From QQUD01 sp039029915 (lineage in GTDB: Bacteria > Chloroflexota > Anaerolineae > Promineifilales > Promineifilaceae), in contig JBCCFD010000116.1 in the NCBI GenBank assembly GCA_039029915.1, positions 1 to 17,661 of the forward strand: a stretch of 17,661 nt of DNA. The letters are read 5' to 3'. The translations under genes were made by a program, and so were the position numbers. The notes under the pieces are model-generated. The model had not been told where the DNA came from and made no database searches. It worked only from the letters and a program-made list of their open reading frames with translations. Of this stretch, positions 14,819 through 17,661 are shown piece after piece; the first letter of the stretch is position 1, and each line of letters begins with the position of its first letter.

Positions 14819-15536
14819 TCCAGCCCTTGATCGGGAGATGGATGTACTGGCCTTTGGGCATTACGGTGCGCCCGTAATCGCTTTTCCATCTGGTGGAGGC
14901 CAATTTTTCGATTTTGAAAATAATGACATGATCGCTTCCATTGCCCCCCTTATCAATGATGGCAAAATTAAGGTTTACTGCCCCGGTTCCGTCGATAACG
15001 ATTCTTGGCTAAATGCAGGTGCTGACCCCCACTGGCGAGCCGTTCATTACAATCAATACCAACACTTTATTATTGAGAATTTAGTCGCAACAATTCGGTT
15101 TGATTGTAACGCTTCTGATATCCGCATTGGTTTGGTCGGTTGTAGTTTAGGGGCCTTCCATGCGGTTAACTTTGCTCTAAAATTCCCGCATATTTTCAAC
15201 TATGGCTTAGGAATGAGTGGGCGGTATGATTTAGAGCAAATTATGCAGGCGCAAAGTGGCTCTGAAGAGGTTTACTTTAATAATCCGCTTGCCTACCTTT
15301 ATAACTTGCACGATGGCGCACTTGAGCACGTTCGTCACAACACGCACATTGCTCTTGTGTGCGGGCAGGGCGCGTGGGAAGAAAAATGCTTAATTGAAAC
15401 GAATCGTTTAGCTGACGAGCTGGCTGCAAAAGGAATTAGCCACGAACGGGATATTTGGGGACATGATGTTGAGCATCATTGGTTTTGGTGGCGGAAGCAG
15501 ATTGTGCATCATTTTGGTAAACGATACGAGGGATAG
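14790..15536 (+). CDS. Alpha/beta hydrolase, COG4947-type esterase
   Basis: 248 residues. The nucleophile elbow is GCSLGA with Ser119. A His-rich C-terminal segment, GHDVEHHWFWW at about 224-234, supplies the catalytic His, and a GQGAWEE segment near 192-198 may supply the acid. The opening motif PVIAFPSGGG at 28-37 provides the oxyanion region. No signal peptide. This resembles the esterase group COG4947, found beside Fes-like esterases and ATP-grasp genes, as here; that is recollection of the family, not a search. The start overlaps the upstream gene and has GAGG 7 bases before ATG 14790. Substrate unknown. Confidence 0.88.
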   Translation: MQRRYEKIYSPALDREMDVLAFGHYGAPVIAFPSGGGQFFDFENNDMIASIAPLINDGKIKVYCPGSVDNDSWLNAGADPHWRAVHYNQYQHFIIENLVATIRFDCNASDIRIGLVGCSLGAFHAVNFALKFPHIFNYGLGMSGRYDLEQIMQAQSGSEEVYFNNPLAYLYNLHDGALEHVRHNTHIALVCGQGAWEEKCLIETNRLADELAAKGISHERDIWGHDVEHHWFWWRKQIVHHFGKRYEG

Positions 15537-15671
15537 GGAAGAGAGCAACTGGTTATTGGGAGATTGGTTATTAGGTAATTGGGTAATTAGGTAATTTGAC
15601 TTTTCCCTGATTAATTTTCATTTATTACTGGAAATTAAATACTGAACATCAAAAAGTGAAAAAAGGGTTGT
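15537..15671. repeat. Degenerate 7-8-bp tandem array after the second hydrolase gene
   Basis: From about 15550 to 15597 the units are of the type GGTTATT, TAATTGGG, TAATTAGG, with period 7 to 8, beginning 14 bases after the stop. The rest of the 135-bp gap is AT-rich leader for the ATP-grasp gene. No terminator was seen, so the ATP-grasp gene may be cotranscribed with the hydrolases. Confidence 0.5.
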
Positions 15672-15674
15672 GTG

Positions 15675-16904
15675 ATGATAAATAAAAAAATCGGTCTACT
15701 GATTGGGGATGAAGAAGATTGGCCTTCAGCGTTTGAAGGGTTATTGCGATGGTATTCGCCAACGATTAATTATCAAGGCAATCAATATGAATTTGATGTC
15801 GAGCGGGTCAGGATTCATCCATTTAAGCTTGGAGACCCCACAACTTACGACCTTGTCATCGATCGGCTAGCGTACTGGCACTATCAGCCCCGTGAGTGGC
15901 TTAAGAAAGTAGCCATGTTCAACAAAGTGTATTTGCTGAACAATCCATTTACGTTTCAAAGCATGGAAAAACACACAGCCTATGTTGCTATGCAGAAGTT
16001 GGGACTAAACATCCCCGAAACGTGGCTTATTCCTCCCAAGATTGGCCCAGATTCCCAAAAATTTGAGACAACAGCCGCCAAATATCACGATCTATTTAAC
16101 CTATCACAAATTGCTAGCGATATTGGCTATCCGCTATTTATGAAGCCGTTTGATGGTGGGGGCTGGCGCGGGGTAAGCCATATTGGGAACGAAGAAGATT
16201 TGTGGAAATCGTATAACGAGTCGGGCCAGACGCTCATGCATTTACAGGCCGGGCTAGAGAATTATGATGTTTTTGTGCGCTCTTTAGCGATTGGGCCACA
16301 GGTCATTTCCTTGAAATATGATCCGTCCCAACCGATGCACGGCCGTTACGTGATTGACCACAACTTTTTAGATGCTGAAAAGGGGGAAGAAGCCCAAATT
16401 ATCACGAAAGTAATCAACGCCTTCTTCCGCTGGGATTTCAACTCCTGTGAGGCGATCTTGAAGGATGGCATTTTGTGGCCTATCGATTTTGCCAATGCTT
16501 GTCCTGATATTGCCATTACCAGCTTGCACTACTATTTCCCATGGGCAATCAAATCGCTTTTGGCTTGGTCCATTTTCTGCATGGTCACTGAACGGCCTAT
16601 GCACGTCACGATGGATATCAAACCTTACTTTGATATCGCAGATTCTGACCGCAGCTACAGTGAGAAGCTCAAAGCGTATGGGGAGCTGGCCGATAAACAT
16701 CTAGAAACAGATCAGTTTAATGAGTTTGTGGCTGAACATCTCTCGCACCTTGACGAAACGATGTGGGAGTTTGCCCGAAGTGCGGAGTTTGACCAAATCC
16801 TTACCGAAACGGTTCGCGGCATGTTCCCCGAGAATGAACACGAGCAATATATTGCCCATTTCCGCGGTCTAGTTGGGCATTGGGTTGAGTCGGAAGGCAG
16901 CTAG
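15675..16904 (+). CDS. ATP-grasp domain protein (carboxylate-amine ligase type)
   Basis: 409 residues from ATG 15675; the GTG three bases upstream is less likely, because AAAGGG (15662-15667) sits 7 bases before the ATG. The N-terminal third is a pre-ATP-grasp domain. The ATP-binding Lys157 and the mobile loop read FMKPFDGGGWRGV (155-167). The Mg-binding acid/Asn pair is at 271-274 (PIDFANACPD), with DFN at 254-256 just before. ATP-grasp enzymes make acyl phosphates and join a carboxylate to an amine, thiol or imino group. A helical C-terminal tail of ~100 residues (about 310-409) has no recognised motif. Together with two hydrolases upstream it may form or recycle an amide- or ester-linked compound, which is inference. 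The stop is part of a 7-bp tandem array. Confidence 0.88.
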   Translation: MINKKIGLLIGDEEDWPSAFEGLLRWYSPTINYQGNQYEFDVERVRIHPFKLGDPTTYDLVIDRLAYWHYQPREWLKKVAMFNKVYLLNNPFTFQSMEKHTAYVAMQKLGLNIPETWLIPPKIGPDSQKFETTAAKYHDLFNLSQIASDIGYPLFMKPFDGGGWRGVSHIGNEEDLWKSYNESGQTLMHLQAGLENYDVFVRSLAIGPQVISLKYDPSQPMHGRYVIDHNFLDAEKGEEAQIITKVINAFFRWDFNSCEAILKDGILWPIDFANACPDIAITSLHYYFPWAIKSLLAWSIFCMVTERPMHVTMDIKPYFDIADSDRSYSEKLKAYGELADKHLETDQFNEFVAEHLSHLDETMWEFARSAEFDQILTETVRGMFPENEHEQYIAHFRGLVGHWVESEGS

Positions 16905-16936
16905 TTGATAGTGAATGGTGGGAAGTGATGAGTAGT
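16902..16936. repeat. 7-bp tandem array beginning at the ATP-grasp stop codon
   Basis: TAGTTGA, TAGTGAA, TGGTGGG, AAGTGAT, GAGTAGT in register, with the first TAG being the stop codon itself. Confidence 0.5.
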
Positions 16937-16959
16937 TTCCATGCTGTGTTCAGCAATTG

Positions 16960-16990
16960 AATACACTAATACACCAATATACTAATAACT
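16960..16990. repeat. Period-8 tandem array downstream of the ATP-grasp gene
   Basis: AATACACT, AATACACC, AATATACT and a partial AATAACT are contiguous. They lie 24 bases after the heptamer array, in the same intergenic region. Confidence 0.6.
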
Positions 16991-17012
16991 GATGTTGCGC
17001 GGAAAAAACCTC

Positions 17013-17077
17013 AAAAACCTCTGAGGTTTTTCAAGAAATGCCAGTGATTGCCAGTCTGTTTAGAAACCTCAGAGGTT
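17013..17077. terminator. Paired AACCTC palindromes, possible bidirectional terminator
   Basis: The dyad at 17013-17031 (aaaaacct, 3-base loop, aggttttt) forms an 8-bp hairpin with A- and T-runs built in. It could terminate the ATP-grasp gene from one side and the convergent hydrolase gene from the other. A second dyad with inverted central base, AACCTCAGAGGTT, lies at 17065-17077. Between them is a short direct repeat (TGCCAGT twice at 17039-17055). Confidence 0.5.
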
Positions 17078-17149
17078 GGCAACAGTGGTACTGCGTCACG
17101 CCAGTAATAACTCTCTACGCTCTTCTCTTTACCCTCTACTTAGTCCTCT

Positions 17150-17661
17150 CTACTCCAGCCATTCGGCTATCAAATGCATCACGTCGTCCGGTTGAGAATA
17201 AAAGAGAAAGTGGTCCTCTTTTGGAAAGGTGTGGAGGGTGACGTCAACACCGATGTTTTGTAGCTGTTGCGAACGGCCGTTTACATATCCAACTGGAATG
17301 CGCTTGTCTTGCTCACCGGTGATGATGAGGTGGGAACGGCCGTTCCATCCCTCAGCGTAAGCTTGATTGTCAATCGATTGTCCATCAATCCCTGGGGACA
17401 GCAAGATAACCCCTTGATATGCGTCTGGAAACTGCTCCGCAACGCGCGTTGCCCCAAAACCCCCGTTTGATAATCCGGCCAGAATGACCCGGTTGGGGTC
17501 AATATTTGCTTTTTGAACCGCATCAGCCAAGGTGGCTTGAACGGCCGTTACGCCCAGCTCCCGATCCCAATTGCCAAATCCATAGCTAGGTGCCACGATA
17601 ATGTAGCCGTGTTCCTCTGCAAACTGGGCCCAAACCCATAAGTACGTTTTGAAGTTGCCAC
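17150..17661 (-). CDS. Alpha/beta hydrolase, dienelactone-hydrolase/esterase type (5' end outside window)
   Basis: The frame is open to the right edge: the first full codons read GNFKTYLWVWAQFAEE, so the true start is beyond 17661. 169 residues plus the stop TAG (17152-17150) are present. The nucleophile elbow is AGLSNGG, the acid is in GEQDKRIP and the His in PKEDHFLF, all in the order and spacing of the family. The segment YIIVAPSYGFG precedes the elbow by about 40 residues, as in the predicted-esterase group. It is convergent with the ATP-grasp cluster. Three ACGGCCGT palindromes lie within 270 bp, two of them only 63 bp apart. Whether it belongs to the same pathway as the other two hydrolases cannot be judged. 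Confidence 0.85.
   Translation of the reverse strand, partial: GNFKTYLWVWAQFAEEHGYIIVAPSYGFGNWDRELGVTAVQATLADAVQKANIDPNRVILAGLSNGGFGATRVAEQFPDAYQGVILLSPGIDGQSIDNQAYAEGWNGRSHLIITGEQDKRIPVGYVNGRSQQLQNIGVDVTLHTFPKEDHFLFYSQPDDVMHLIAEWLE

Larger units (their letters stand above)
4..17549. repeat. Highly iterated palindrome ACGGCCGT (often AACGGCCGTT), 30 copies
   Basis: Start positions of ACGGCCGT: 5, 160, 601, 768, 4027, 4063, 6081, 6237, 6300, 6737, 6997, 7374, 7772, 7995, 8646, 9919, 10183, 10613, 11078, 11298, 12805, 13097, 13201, 13762, 14324, 14385, 16339, 17273, 17336, 17541. Nineteen extend to the 10-base AACGGCCGTT. All but the copy at 7374 lie in genes, in three reading frames (Thr-Ala-Val, Asn-Gly-Arg, Arg-Pro). 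Counted by eye; a few could have been missed. Confidence 0.9.

Noticed and set aside
16902..17077. CRISPR-like array
   Set aside because: The repeats are 7-13 bases, degenerate and contiguous or paired as palindromes, with no regular spacers.

Overview
The window looks like chromosomal DNA of a Chloroflexota bacterium, probably of the Anaerolineae type. This is inference from style: lipoproteins with long Thr/Pro-rich linkers after the lipobox, a MoxR-DUF58 pair, a two-gene asymmetric ABC exporter and dispersed short repeats. No rRNA, tRNA, CRISPR array, phage gene or transposase gene was seen. The assignment below class level is open.

Layout. Positions 1-3217 (minus) hold a MoxR AAA+ ATPase, a DUF58 protein and a membrane-anchored two-PDZ protein that runs off the left edge. 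A 110-bp MITE-like element sits between the first two. An AT-rich 557-bp gap with possible operators follows. Then come a plus-strand lipoprotein with a C-terminal beta-rich domain (3775-4809) and a small acidic helical protein (5026-5469) with its own extended -10 promoter and a strong terminator. Prolyl-tRNA synthetase (minus, 5528-7042) has a shortened editing insertion. Upstream of it is a self-contained micro-gene (7229-7333, minus) with a near-consensus promoter, a start codon at the predicted transcription start and a perfect 14-bp terminator. Next are a second lipoprotein (7453-8154, minus), a second copy of the MITE, and a heterodimeric ABC exporter (8553-10460 and 10517-12298, minus). 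An APH-fold pseudokinase-like protein (12472-13476, minus) follows. Divergent from it is a plus-strand cluster of an Fes-like esterase, a second alpha/beta hydrolase and an ATP-grasp ligase (13673-16904). The right edge holds a partial alpha/beta hydrolase (minus).

How the genes work together. The two ABC half-transporters complement each other: each carries the half-motif the other has lost, so one ATP site is canonical and one is degenerate. MoxR and DUF58 form the usual chaperone/partner pair, apparently extended here by the PDZ protein. The two hydrolases and the ATP-grasp enzyme look like one small-molecule or peptide pathway of unknown substrate.

Most unusual DNA-level features: (1) the 8-bp palindrome ACGGCCGT occurs 30 times in 17.7 kb (about 0.27 expected for random equal-base DNA), nearly all inside genes and in three reading frames, a HIP1-like highly iterated palindrome; (2) degenerate 7-8-bp tandem arrays sit at the 3' ends of at least five genes, in three cases including the stop codon; (3) two 82%-identical 110-bp MITE copies are flanked by TA. 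All coordinates, motif counts and alignments were made by eye from the sequence; no database search was run.
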